A stretch of 64,000 nucleotides of DNA, from positions 1,116,001-1,180,000 of the forward strand of contig JALJCQ010000012.1 in assembly GCA_023091665.1 (NCBI GenBank), read 5' to 3'. The notes under the pieces were generated by a model. That model did no database searches and was not told the DNA's origin. It worked only from the letters and a program-made list of their open reading frames with translations. How positions within the stretch are numbered: position 1 is the first letter of the stretch; the number at the start of each line of letters is the position of its first letter. The translations under genes were made by a program, and so were the position numbers. Origin of the DNA: Pythium myriotylum. Taxonomy: Eukaryota; Oomycota; Peronosporomycetes; Pythiales; Pythiaceae. Positions 20,723 through 31,739 of the stretch are shown one piece after another.

Positions 20723-21878
20723 ATGTTCGCGCAGTTCCGCTTCGACGCCAAGCGCTCTCGCGACGAGACGCCAGTGGCTACGACAGAAGGAAGAGCGGAC
20801 GCGGCGGCGGAGGAGCACGGGCGGCGCGTGCGTGTCAAGGCCGAAGCGCCCGAAGAGCCGACGGAGCCAGCCACAGAGCCCGTCGCGCAGCAGCAGCACA
20901 AGTGGCAGGAGCGCTGGCATGGGATCTGCACGCCGTGCTTCGAAGCGCGAGTCAAGTGCGAGCACCACGTCGAGCGGCGACTGCGACTGCTCATTGTCGG
21001 GCACAATCCGTCCGACCACGCGTGGATGAGTGGGTGAATCGGTGCTGGCTACTTATCCATTCCATCTAACGACCGCTCACCATGCGATGTGCACTACAGG
21101 TGGATTTTCATACAGGTAGACCGCGCCTTCTCGGTTGCCTCGTCTTGTGTAGGCCTGCGACTGACGTGTCTGTGAGTCTCGATAGCAACCCGAGCAACCG
21201 CTTCTGGAATCTGCTCCGTGGGAGTCTGCCTCCGCTGTCGTGGCGCGGCATTCTCCCTGCAGATGCACTGATCTCTGAGCAGAATCACTTGCCTCACGTG
21301 TACGGCGTTGGCTTGACATCGATCGGTCTCGAGGTATGGCTTAGTTGACTACGCCGCAACTGATCTTGCAACTGAGAAGCTTGGAGTCAACCTCAGCCGG
21401 GAAATGATGCTGCTTCTTACGGCAAGGCCACAAGTACGTTGGCTCTGTGACAAACGGACAGCACAAGCTGCCATCGTCTAATGATGCTGCAGTGGCCCAG
21501 TGGCGGGACGATTTCTTCCGACGGCTACGACGCCACGTGCAGCACGTGTGCGCCAACGAGCACGGCACCTTGGACGCCGTGTGCTCGCTGCCACACAGTC
21601 CGATGATCATTGCGTTCTCGGGTAAGCGCCAGTTTAGCTGGCTCTTCTCGCCGCCGCTCGCGAAAGTCGACAACTTTGGTCGACAGACAAGGCTGCCTCA
21701 AGGGTGGCCACGTGAATGTCTGGACGACTGCGAGGTCTGGGTACTGCCCAGTTCCAGTGGTCGCGCCGCGATGACCACTGAACAGCGTGCCCTGCCGTAT
21801 CAGCAGCTCGCGGACCGCTTCCACGAACTAACGTGGCCCGACGAAGCCACCATTAAGGCCGAGGTCAAGTTGGAATAA
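20723..21878 (+). CDS. Mismatch-specific thymine/uracil-DNA glycosylase (TDG/MUG family)
   Basis: Five exons: 20723-21029, 21100-21115, 21186-21325, 21345-21433 and 21501-21878, giving 309 aa. TDG/MUG enzymes flip out U or T from G mispairs and cleave the glycosidic bond in base excision repair. The active-site motif is LLIVGHNPSDHAW, with the Asn that positions water. The second block is SGFSYSNPSNRFWNLL, then YGVGLTSIVDYAATDLA (MUG has GVTKLVD here), then IIAFSGKRQF and the VWVLPSSSGRAAM loop that contacts the mispaired strand. Residues 1-85 are polar and acidic with a KRSRDE stretch, possibly a nuclear signal. The gene needs a 16-nt exon and a 19-nt intron to stay in frame. It converges with the pseudokinase gene, 51 bp apart. 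Confidence 0.9.
21100..21115 (+). other. 16-nt micro-exon of the TDG/MUG gene
   Basis: Flanked by an acceptor ending CTACAG and donor GTAGAC. With the neighbouring bases it encodes S-G-F-S-Y-S, the family motif just before NPxNRFW. Both flanking introns are 70 nt. Confidence 0.85.
21326..21344 (+). other. Apparent 19-nt intron in the TDG/MUG gene
   Basis: A 19-base GT...AG segment interrupts the frame. Removing exactly these bases joins GLTSI to VDYAATDLA, matching the MUG-family GVTKLVD block, and restores the frame to the end. If not an intron it is a 19-bp frameshifting insertion. Confidence 0.6.
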
Positions 21879-21929
21879 AACAATACTAGTACCTTTGTTG
21901 TAGTACGACAACTATTCTATCCTTGCTCT

Positions 21930-24439
21930 TTACAACTCCATGTGCGTCAGCCATTCGACGACCTCACTCAAAGCAGGACGCGAGTCTGGGTGATACGCGA
22001 CGCAAGCCGCGATGATCCGCGCGTACTCGTCTGGCGTGTCGGCTGATGGCTCTGGACGCAAGCGACCGGCCATGACCTCCTGCGCGACGAAGATCTCGCC
22101 GAGCGTGTTGCCACGCTCCTCGAGAATGTCGCTGTAAAGTGGCTTCTGGTGAGTTAGCTCGCAGAAAAGCACACCTAACGCGTATACTTCAGCAGCGGCG
22201 GCCTCGGAACTCGGAAGGTTCGACGCGTTACGGCTTGTCAGCAGTTCTGGAGCACGAACGGCGATCTCTCCTTGGCCGTATGTGAGCACTGGTCCCGTTG
22301 TTGTGCGTGTCGCTTCGGCAAATTCAAAGACGTCGAGCTTGCAGTTCAAATCGCTGTCGCATAGTACGCTGCGCGCCGAGAGCGTTGGCGTTACGGTGGC
22401 CGTTGGAGCTCGCACGGACTGAATGAAAGCAAGCGCCGACGCAACGTGCAAGCTGATGGTTCGCACTTTTTCCCAAGTGAGCTCGATCTTCTTCTTGAGC
22501 ATCGCAGAGCGAAGACTCCCCTTGGCCATGAACTCAGCGACGAGCCAAATCTCGTCCGTCCCGACCAGACTCGATCCCAAAAACTCGACGACGTAGGGGT
22601 GGCGCAGTGCCACGCAACTCGCGACGACAGAATCGGTATCGCTACCTCGCTCTCGCAGACTCTCAACATTTACACGGATTGCAGCGACTGCCGCCCCGCG
22701 GTGGTCTGCACGCCAGAGCCCATTGGGACCGAGGCGGGACTCTCCAGAAATAGCATTTCGACCCAGATCCCACTCCGAGAGCGCCCCAGCGACCGCGGTC
22801 GTTCGCTGCGAGTATGCAGTCCCACGAACGATACCACTCTCGAGAATCTCATCCTCTTCGCCGACGATAAACTTGTCGTTCTGTCGTGTCAGCGTAAGCT
22901 GATCTTCCTGAGGATGCTTCTTTCTCCTGAAGAGAACAAATCCGGCGACGAGCGCAATGCCTCCAACGATGCAGAGAATTGCTACAATGGATCGGAGATA
23001 TCCGTTGGACGAAGAAGCAGTCCTGTCGGAGCTCGGAGATTGGGGCGGTATAGTATCCGAGCTTGCAGATGAAGTAGAGGGTGATGGTTCCGATGCTACG
23101 GTTGTAGTCCCTGTATCCTCCGCAGGAGCTAGAAGGATTGCAAATTAGCAACGGTTAGTTATCTCAGAAGACAGGAGGAGATGGACGCGGTGGTAGCTTA
23201 CTCGTGACGCAAACAGAGTTCTCTTGGAAGGTCTCGGTCTTGGAGCAATCCGCGGCGTTTGCTGCTGGGAACGAATTCCCTGTCATCGTGACGCTGGGAA
23301 TCTTCTTCAGAGCCGCGAGCTCGATCGAGGTCAGCGCGAAGGGCTTCGCGAAGGTGCATGCGTTGATCGTTCTGTCAATACAGAAAGAAAGACAAAGGAG
23401 TAAGAGTCTTGTCTTAATGGAAGACGTGCCCACGGCGGATTCTCCACGTACAATGATTGGGGCAGATTCTTGAGCGTGAGGAGCGCCGACGGGAACTTCT
23501 GGAGGCTGGAATCACGCCATTGACTGTGGAAAATAGATCGTTAGATCAGAGACAAAGAACAGCGAGACAAGCTGGCGTGTGTAGTGACGTACGCGTCGGC
23601 CACCGTGTAGTCTGAGGCGAACGCGAAAGTGTCTAGTGTTATCTTGGTGAATGAGCTGCTCGTATCGAATGAAGAGAATGATCAGTGACCTGTCAGGTAA
23701 AGTCTGGGCCATACCATGACGTACAGTGTCTTAAGGTGCGTGTTGGTCGGAAGCCACCTGGATCCGTCGAACGACATATTGAAATTTGTGAACGCCCTGC
23801 TCACACAACACCATCAGGCAATGGCTCGTGGACGAGGTGCCAAAGATCTCACTCACAGGTACTTGAGCTTGGTGAGTCCCTCAAAGGCGAGGTCTCCCAA
23901 CACCAATGTAGGCCCGTAGTACCACGGATTGACTTTGGTGAACGATCTGTGGGTCAGCCTAGAGTCAGCCTCCACTTTTCTCTCCCCTTTCCTCTTGTGC
24001 GAACGACGTACACATTCACGACGCTGACCGGGTCGTCGAGCTGCACGGCGATGCGCACGCTGTCTTCGGGCACCGAGACGTTCTCGTTCTTGAGCATGTT
24101 GGCGATTTGCGTGAGCGGGTCTTCCCACTTGGTCACGTCCCAGCTCGTCCTGTCGGTGAGGGCCTCGAACGAGACGCGCGGCGCGTTGGCGACGTAGTTC
24201 TGCACGATCTCGAGTTGGTCGGCGCCGTCGTTGCCCGTGTCGCGCAGCGCGAGGCGGAACTGCGGCGACGGCGGCTCGCTGGTCGTCGACGGACTCACGG
24301 TGCCGGGCGGCTCGCCGGCGCCCGAGGAGGCGCGCGAGATGAACGAGAGCGCCGGCTGCGCGGCCACGGGCGGCTGCGAGGCCTCGTCCGCGCGCGCGCC
24401 CGCCAGCAGCGGCAGCAGCAGCGGCAGCGCGCGGCGCAT
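21930..24439 (-). CDS. LRR receptor-like pseudokinase
   Basis: Multi-exon gene read from 24439 (MRRALPLLLPLLAGARADEA, a signal peptide with likely cleavage after ARA). Four or five short LRR-coding exons follow (for example FEGLTKLKYL near 23860, RWLPTNTHLKTLYV near 23720, FPSALLTLKNLPQSL near 23480, ELAALKKIPSVTM near 23310). Then come a Ser/Thr-rich stalk, one transmembrane helix (IVAILCIVGGIALVAGFVLF) followed by RRKK, and a kinase-like domain to 21930. In that domain the VAVK lysine is Arg (VAAIRV), HRD is replaced (TPTLSARSVL) and DFG is replaced (LDVFEF), while structural landmarks such as RAPELL, AEVYALGVLFCEL and the DSRPALSEVVEWL end remain. It is therefore a membrane receptor whose kinase fold should be inactive. 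Exon edges in the LRR part are approximate. Confidence 0.8.
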
Positions 24440-25039
24440 GACCGATCCGTAGCTGCTCACGGGGTCTGACTGACTCGGGGTCAGCCGGCCGCCCGGGCTT
24501 CTCCATGGGGCGAGGCTGCCATCCTTGCCAGAAAGCCAGCTGGCGGCTGTCACCACGGCGACCGGCGCCAGCGACGGGACGAGGAGGTGTCCAGTCGGAC
24601 GACTACCGGGTAGCCAGCCACACATTTCCGGAACCTCCGGATCTCCGGACGGAAGACGGAGAAAAGTGCAACCCCACCAAAAAGGAAAACAAAAAACAAC
24701 ACACACACACACACAAAAAAAGAAACCCACCAACAAAAATACGACGGGAAATCCAGTTGGTGGAAACAGCGACTAAAGTTCCTTGAACAGGGACTTTACA
24801 AAAGCGGGTAACTAACTTATCTCAGTGTGTGAGACACGGCTGTGGCCGCCGTTGAGCCACACACGTAATGAGTTGGTAGCATCTGGTGGTCGGGTCGCTC
24901 CCCAGCTGTTTCGCGTTACGTCAAGAAACCAGCTCGACATAATCAGGAACTAATTGGTTTAGTAATTCCTGGGGTAGTAATTTTGAATGTCACTAAAGTG
25001 ATTCGTGCGCTCCTCGTCCAAAGGCGTTCAACTTGACGG
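24440..25039. other. Divergent intergenic region with CA-repeat tract
   Basis: Shared upstream region of the pseudokinase (minus) and TRMO (plus). It contains a CA dinucleotide tract and then an A-rich tract at about 24697-24727. I see no gene. Open frames on both strands are not convincing. Confidence 0.5.
24697..24717 (+). repeat. (CA)n microsatellite
   Basis: About ten CA units inside an A/C-rich stretch. Confidence 0.85.
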
Positions 25040-26188
25040 ATGGTGACTCCGTCGAGTGCTGCGGTGCTCGGCGGCGCGGCCTGTGTCGCTGCCGTGGGCG
25101 TCGCAGTCGGCTGGCACGCGGCAAAGGCGCTTTCTCGCGATGTGTGCAGAGAAGATCCCGCAGTCGCGATCGCGAAAGACCAAGTGATCGCAGAGCTGCA
25201 GCAAGAAGTCGAGAGGCAGAAGAAGCTCCGCGCACAGGAGCGTGTCGGCCGCACGAACGCCGAGCGCGAGGCCCGCGAGGCGATCCAGAGGCAGCAAGAG
25301 GCCAGCGGGTACAACTACGAGAGCGTCGGCCACGTGCAGTCGTGCTTCAACGAGCGCCGCGGCACGCCGCGCCAGAGCGCGCTTGTGCCAGCCTCGCGTG
25401 GCCGCATCAAGTTCCGCACGTCGATCCCCACAGCGGCGCTCGAGTGCGTCGACCAGTTCAGCCACCTCTGGGTCATCTTCGTCTTCCACGAAAACACGAA
25501 CGCGGTCAAGTCCAAGCACGCTTCGTTTGCAGCCAAGATCGCACCTCCACGGTAGGTCATCACACCTGAGTCGAGATGAGTAATCCAATCTCAACGATCC
25601 ATGTTCACGTAGGCTCGGGGGGCAGAAGGTCGGACTCTTCTCCACGCGCACACCGCACAGACCGAACTCAATTGGGCTCACTGTCGTAAAGATCGAGGCT
25701 GTTTACGGGTACGTGGCAAGCTGAGGTTGGGATTGAGGTTGAGATCTGCTGACCTGTGAACCTCCAAACTTGGGTCCAGTCGCTACATCGAGATTAGTGG
25801 CCACGATTTGGTTGAAGGCACTCCTGTGCTCGACGTCAAGCCCTATGTACCCATGGATTTTGTTCCGGACCACGTTGTCCCCGACTGGATTAACGACCCA
25901 TCGGACGCAATGCCGCGGCCAGTGCAGTTCGCACCGTCGGCGAAGGATACTCTTGAGCAGCTCGTTCGTGGCGAGAAACTCCGCTTCTACAAGAAATTTG
26001 AGGAGATCCAAGCTGCGATCAAGCAGATGCTTGTATTAGATATCCGCAGCGTTCACCAAGGCCGCGGCCGAGCCGACCAAGATCAACGGTTCTATTGCCG
26101 TTTTGATAACCTAGAGATCGAGTTCCAGACGCTTGAAGATAAGATCTACGTCGTTCACTGCGGTCTGTACTCCCAAAAGGCAAAATAG
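25040..26188 (+). CDS. TRMO: tRNA (adenine-37-N6)-methyltransferase TrmO-like, membrane-anchored form
   Basis: Three exons, 25040-25551, 25613-25708 and 25780-26188, giving 338 aa. TrmO/YaeB/VirR proteins methylate the N6 of t6A37 in tRNA-Thr-type tRNAs using S-adenosylmethionine, on a beta-barrel fold unlike Rossmann methyltransferases. Diagnostic blocks are VQSCFNERRGTPRQSALVP, FSHLWVIFVFHEN, LGGQKVGLFSTRTPHRPNSI with GLTVVKIE, and GTPVLDVKPYVP. Residues about 8-26 form a hydrophobic helix (LGGAACVAAVGVAVGW), followed by a coiled-coil-like stretch to about residue 90 (QQEVERQKKLRAQE...). This N-terminal anchor plus coiled coil is also known from plant homologues but absent from the bacterial enzyme. 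Confidence 0.93.
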
Positions 26189-26562
26189 AGTTAGTGCTCT
26201 TTGGAAAACATATTGATGATAGGCTTCTACTACTCGGTGGCCATAATGGTTTCAGGATAGACGAGCCATTCGTTCAGCAGTATGGGTGTTGAAGTTGTTG
26301 ATGTTCACGCTTGTGCAGACCGGACTGGCGTTGATCGGGGAAATAACGTGAACGATAACTACACATCTGTGGATCAGCACTTGTCAAAAGTTGTGGTGAG
26401 TGTATCATGCTCCACGGTAGACAAAAACTCCAGCGAAAATCTGCAGACCAATGGAAAAACACTCACAGCGCACATAACCCCACACTTCACTTCATTACGA
26501 TGGTAGCCACTGACAATGTAAGGGGAAGCTTCCCCATACAAATGAGGCGCAACTCGAGAGGT
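26189..26562. other. Convergent intergenic spacer
   Basis: 3' flanks of TRMO and UGGT. I looked for a further UGGT C-terminal exon with an ER-retention tail on the minus strand and found none. Nothing else is recognised. Confidence 0.5.
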
Positions 26563-29500
26563 CTACTCCACGCTTGTCGGTTGGGTGCTAAACGACTTCT
26601 CGGCATCCTTGATCTCCTGATCCAGCTCGAGCCACGATTCAGGGAACAGTTCACCTGAGATTACTCGCTTCGCCATATCGAGCTTTGGCTCCTTGTGCTT
26701 GGGATTGTTGCACAAATCGATCGTCTTAGCACGAGCCTTTGATTCGTCACTGCACCATGACTCACACCACAGCCATTCGTTTGGAAGCGAGTGAATCTTG
26801 ATTTGATGCTGAGCATAGTTAGGCAGATCTTGGTCAAGGTTGGAAAGAGAATTGGGGTCCGCACTCAGTTGGTCGTATATCGCACGGAGCATGTCGCCTG
26901 CGGCAATTTGTCGGAAAAGCGCCAAGTCGACAACGTACAGTGCACTGATGTGGTAAGGGCGACCACGGAGATGGTCTTTCCAGTAACCTTGGCGCCAGAA
27001 CTGAAAACCAACATTTCGCGAGTCACAGAAGGGAGTGTATCCATACGGAGCTCCTTGGAGGTCCATCTCCCACAACTCCTTGAGATCGGCTCGCACGACT
27101 TGGTCTGCATCCACGTAAATTATCTTCTGAACGCCGAGAGGGAAGAGCACGTCAAGGAAGAGAATCTTGTACCCCCAGATGATGCGCTGTTTTTGCGTTT
27201 GCTGGCGCAACCAATTCGGCCACTTGTATGTGACCAAGCGGATATCCATACCAAACTTCTCGCGCAATGCAGGAATCGAGTCCTTGAAATCAGGAGACAG
27301 GAAATTCTCCAGGAGCCAGAACGTGACTGGGTTCTGTGTACGCTTCAGTACACTCAGCATCATGATCTTGAGGAAGCGCTCGTACAGGTGACCAGTTGCT
27401 AGCGAGAACACGTGAATGGTTTCGCCCTTTCGACCAGCGTTGGCTCCACCAGTAGCGACTGCATTCTCGGTGTTCGTGCGATTCTCCACATTAGCTTCCT
27501 TCTTTTTGCCGAAAATTGAAACGACCGACTTCCAGTACGACCCAATGATCCCTGCGTCATCAGCGATAGCCTCGACATCAGTAGAGCGTTTGCTGCTTGC
27601 GTTGTCTCCGGAAACAAGAAGGTCCTCGTGCTCCATGCCAGGACGCTTCTGCACTAGGAGCTGCTCGAGTCGCGACGTGAACGAGCTGACCACGATATCT
27701 AAGGACGTGAGACGCTTATCAGTGCCGTGTTCCACTATTTCGTACAGGTCCAGCGCTCTTCCTCGAGCAAGATGCAGACCCCAGACACCAGGGGTCGCTT
27801 GAAGCTGGAAGTATCCATAGTTCTTCATCACCAATGTATCACGGTGGAGCCGACTCGTTCCGACATCGCGTTCAAGAACGAGTTGTAGTCCATTTGGTGG
27901 AGTGTACTGATCGAAGGTTTTATCGCGGCATTGGCCGTAAACAAGCAGACTTTCCAAACGGAAAGATGCTGTCTTCGTTGCACGAACATCCACCGCGTTG
28001 TCCGTATCCACCCGCAGATTGTCTAGATCTTCAACTGTTCGATGTATTTGCACGTTCCAGGCCTCTGGAGTGTCGATCTTCATCGTCAGGATCGGCTTGA
28101 TAGGTAGTTTTCGGAATGTCACACTGGAACCCTTGGATGACTTTTTATCAAACAAATATCGGTAAAAACGCTGGAGCGGGAATTCACTGTAATCCGAGGC
28201 TGGCAGAACAAGAACCTCAACTGTCGCGTTCAACTGTTTCCGCAGCATAACAAGCATAGAGCTCATCCGTTGAGCAGCTTCAGTTAGCGGGTCTACGAAT
28301 GCCACCACACGAAGAGCATCATCACCTTCAAGTTGGATTGCAACCGATGAACCATTGTAGTCAAAACCGGAGAAGCGCTGTGCCTTTCTGTACTCGTCGA
28401 CAATGGCACTTGCCTTCACGATATCCATGCTCCTAGCATTAGCTTCCTCTGCCGAATACACTGTGCTTCGCTTGATGAAAGCCTTGGCGATCGGCTGGCT
28501 ACGATGCTTCATGTCGTAGGAGATAAGAGCTGCGATGTCCTCGTCTGAAATTGGGTGCTCAGGTAGATCAATGCGAAAACCGTTCAGGTATAACTGAGCC
28601 GCATCCAAGTTGCCACTCTTGTGGCGTGGCTGGGCGGTATCAAGCGCATGGTTCTGTTGTACAAGAGATTCCCACAGACTGGCACCGATTGCAACGTTAG
28701 AGGTGAGCAAGTTCGTTTTGATATCTGCCAGGATCGAGTCCGATTCCCAGTCAGACACTTTCTTGATCAATCCGGAAAGCTTGTTCTTGGTCGATTCCAG
28801 ACTCTTCTCTTTTGCAGCACACGCCAGGGCTTCCGTAGCTAGTTCGACGTGGGTCACTTTGTCAGAGTGACCGATGGCGTCGATGATTGCAGCAGCAAGA
28901 TCTCCCGGTCCTTGGCGATCAGATAGACGATGGATAACACCGACTCGCATCAATGTCCCCAAATCTTCTTGCACAGCCTTAAAGGCTCGTTGCACGTGAG
29001 CTGCGTGAACCGGATTATTCAGATCAGCCGAGAACAAAAGAGTTTGTTTCTTGGGGTGAGTGAGAGAATCATGTTGATGGACGAACTTCACTTGGGTGGC
29101 GACCAGTTTCTCAAGGAGACCATTCTCGTCAGTTGCGAAGAGGTGGTTGATAGCGATGTTATCAGAATCACCTTCTTCGGATTTGCCGTCGCTGAACAGG
29201 GAGAAAAAAGCTGGATATGCTTCCTGGGATACAAGCAGCTCTGAAACCAAATCCATATCATCTTCTAAGTCACCAGCTTTGGCCATCTCTTGGTACAAAC
29301 TTTGATCACGACCAAAATGACTCATGAGATCGCCTTGGAGATCCAAGTCCCTTTTCAGCACACCGTTGAACAATGCACTCTCAAACGGCAAATGCTTTTG
29401 GCCGATGTACTCGGTCATAGTCATGATGTCGTTGTCATAGTCATCGCTGCGGATAGCCTTGAGAGCTTCTTCTCGATTCGCAGCGCGAGAGAACGACCCA

Positions 29501-31552
29501 CCAGTGGCATCCAAATAACAATCGATGAGCGCTTGCACAGTCGGTTCAGTTGCCTCATCAGCAACACCCTCGATGAACCCCTGAACAACTCGACCAGTGT
29601 GTCCTTCCTCGTCTGGTGTGTCTTTTTCTTTCGCCATCGCGAGAACCTTCGCGAAATGCCACCCGGTTGCTTTATCACCGAACTCGGCTTTTTTGTACTG
29701 CTCGACGAGACTGTCACGCTCACCTTGAGTCTTGGCAGCGACGAGTTCTTTCGTGGAGACGAGGAATCCCCATTGAATAGGAGCGCCGCGCATACGGAGG
29801 AACGAAACCTGAGAAAGCGCAAGTCGACCTTGCTGAGATGTCGGGTCAAACGCAAGCACGTATTCGTACATGTTCTTGCGGATGAAAATGAGGTTCCAGG
29901 ATGGTCGGCGAAGATTTGCAACTTGGGATGGCCATTGTGCCGTCTGATGGTCAGTTTCGATGTTATTCAAATAAAGTGGCGCGAAACCAGCGAGTGGACC
30001 TCTGACACGGATACGCGTTGCACCACTCTCTGACTTGGACTCGCGGATGCTTGCAAGCATTGCCTCTCGTTCGTCCCGAGGTAAAGGTAACGAGGATAGC
30101 TGTTTTGCAACTGACCATTCCTTCCTTAGGGTACGGACGAAGTCGAAGGCATTGAATGAACGCTGCATCGGATCGACAAGGATCCCATTCAGGAGAAAGC
30201 GATTCAGAAGTCCCATTTGAGCGGCCTGGTTGTGTCGCAAGTCGATTTCTTCTCTCAGCTCGTCAGAAATAGGCTTTCGAGAGAACGCGAGTTTCTTGGC
30301 GTGCTTCGGGAAGTCTTGCGACAGGATTCGAAGGCGCTTGAGGGGATCCTTTGAGTCCAAAATTTCGCGTGCAGCAGCAATGCCAATATCTTTCAAGTGC
30401 CACGCTTTGATGTCTTGATCAGCTTGGTCATGTTGCTTAACCAAGTGGTCGCGAACGACCTTCAACTCGCCCGCAATCGAAGGGTAGGCTTTTGTAAGTT
30501 TTGAAAACACGAGGCCGTCAATTTCCTCATCGACTCCTCCATCTTCCTCATCATCTTCATCGACGCGCATATCCTCCTCCTCTTCTTCCTCATCAGCAGC
30601 CTCCTCGTTTCCAGTTCCGGCTGCCTTCTTCGAATCATCGATTGTCTTGTATTCCATGTTTTTGATATCGAGGGCCACGCCATACCCTTGCAACAGTGTC
30701 TCAAGCGTTGAATCCTTGGGATAGTGGCGCAACATATACTCTACGGCTCCGTCCTTCGCCAGTTCTTGGAGTTTGTTGTGGAACTTGTACATCGACGATG
30801 AGCCCACTGAAGCGTATAGAATAACCGAGCCGTCGCGCGGTGGAGAGGGGTGCGGGTACTTGTGGTCAACCGCAAGTTCCACGACGCTCACACCAGCAGC
30901 GACGCAGACTTTGTCGGGGTTAGTCGAAGTCAGGCTCTTCAGCGCCGAGTCGAGCTCGCTCTCGGAGCACGCGACTGCGGTCACGCAGCGATTTTCCTTG
31001 TACACAACCGCCCACGCGTCCACGTCTTCTCCGCACACTCGAACACCCGAGTCCAGCGCAAGCTACAACGCCGCGTAGTCTCAGCCATGGGATCAGTTCA
31101 CGCACAACCTCCGCGAGGGCCTTACCTGGCGGAACAACTCGATCTTGGGCGAGTAGGTGCGAGTCGAGATCGTCAGCTCTAGCATCTACGAACGCGGTTG
31201 TCAGTCGTGAAAGATCGCTCGTGCACCAAAACTCATTCCGGGAACGCACGTTTTTCGCATGCGGAGCGATCTCCTGCGCGGTTTCGACGGCGAAGGCCGC
31301 GAGCGCGTCGACGTCGCCGACTTTGCCGGCGATCTCGCGCTGTCGCTTGCCGAGCGCGTCGATGAATTTCCAGAAAAAGAGCGGATTCTCCTCGGCGAGG
31401 AACTCGCTCGCCTCGAGCAGCGGGTAGAGCGGCGAACTGGGCCAGGACGCCGTCACGTTCACGTGGACGCCGCGCGCGTCGGCGGTGGGCGCCTGTCCCA
31501 TGCACGCCAGCGCGGCGCCGACGCCGACAAGCCTCGCCACGGTCACGCGCAT
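26563..31552 (-). CDS. UGGT: UDP-glucose:glycoprotein glucosyltransferase
   Basis: Three exons (31190-31552, 31126-31143 and 26563-31062), about 1,626 aa. UGGT is the ER-lumen folding sensor that reglucosylates misfolded N-glycoproteins so that calnexin/calreticulin rebind them. The N-terminus is a signal peptide (MRVTVARLVGVGAALACMG...), then LYPLLEASEFLAEENPLFFW, the start of the thioredoxin-like array. An acidic loop lies near residue 280 (EEAADEEEEEEDMRVDEDDE). The C-terminal 300 residues are a GT24 glucosyltransferase: HVFSLATGHLYERFLKIMML, VTFWLLENFLSP, IIYVDADQVVRADL with the metal-binding DxD, GRPYHISALYVVDL and LDQDLPNYAQ. The protein ends TQPTSVE rather than an HDEL-type signal. The 5' end is 187 bp from the divergent U1-70K start. 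Confidence 0.95.
31126..31143 (-). other. UGGT: 18-nt micro-exon of UGGT
   Basis: Eighteen bases encoding I-E-L-F-R-Q, between an acceptor ending CCCAAG and donor GTAAGG. Introns of 46 and 63 nt flank it. It joins LTTAF to LALDSG, which restores the family's helical block at that place. Confidence 0.8.
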
Positions 31553-31739
31553 CTTGGGCTCTCTTCCTCCGCGGCGCCGGTTCTGGTGTCCACGCGGCGA
31601 TCAGCTTCAAGCCTTTTCATATTGTAATGTCTTGGATAGTAGTTGCGTGGTTACGAACCGCTAGTTGGGTTGGATAAGCTGGTGGATACTGGGGATTCCA
31701 TCCACGGGACGCAACGGAAGAAAGCAGCGCGCGGCGACC

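Noticed and set aside
23853..24506. 217-codon minus-strand frame overlapping the pseudokinase 5' region
   Set aside because: Arg/Ala-rich shadow frame. The frame with the signal peptide and LRR start is the coherent one.
29290..30033. 247-codon plus-strand frame opposite UGGT
   Set aside because: Antisense to a continuous 4.5-kb UGGT exon with matching family features.
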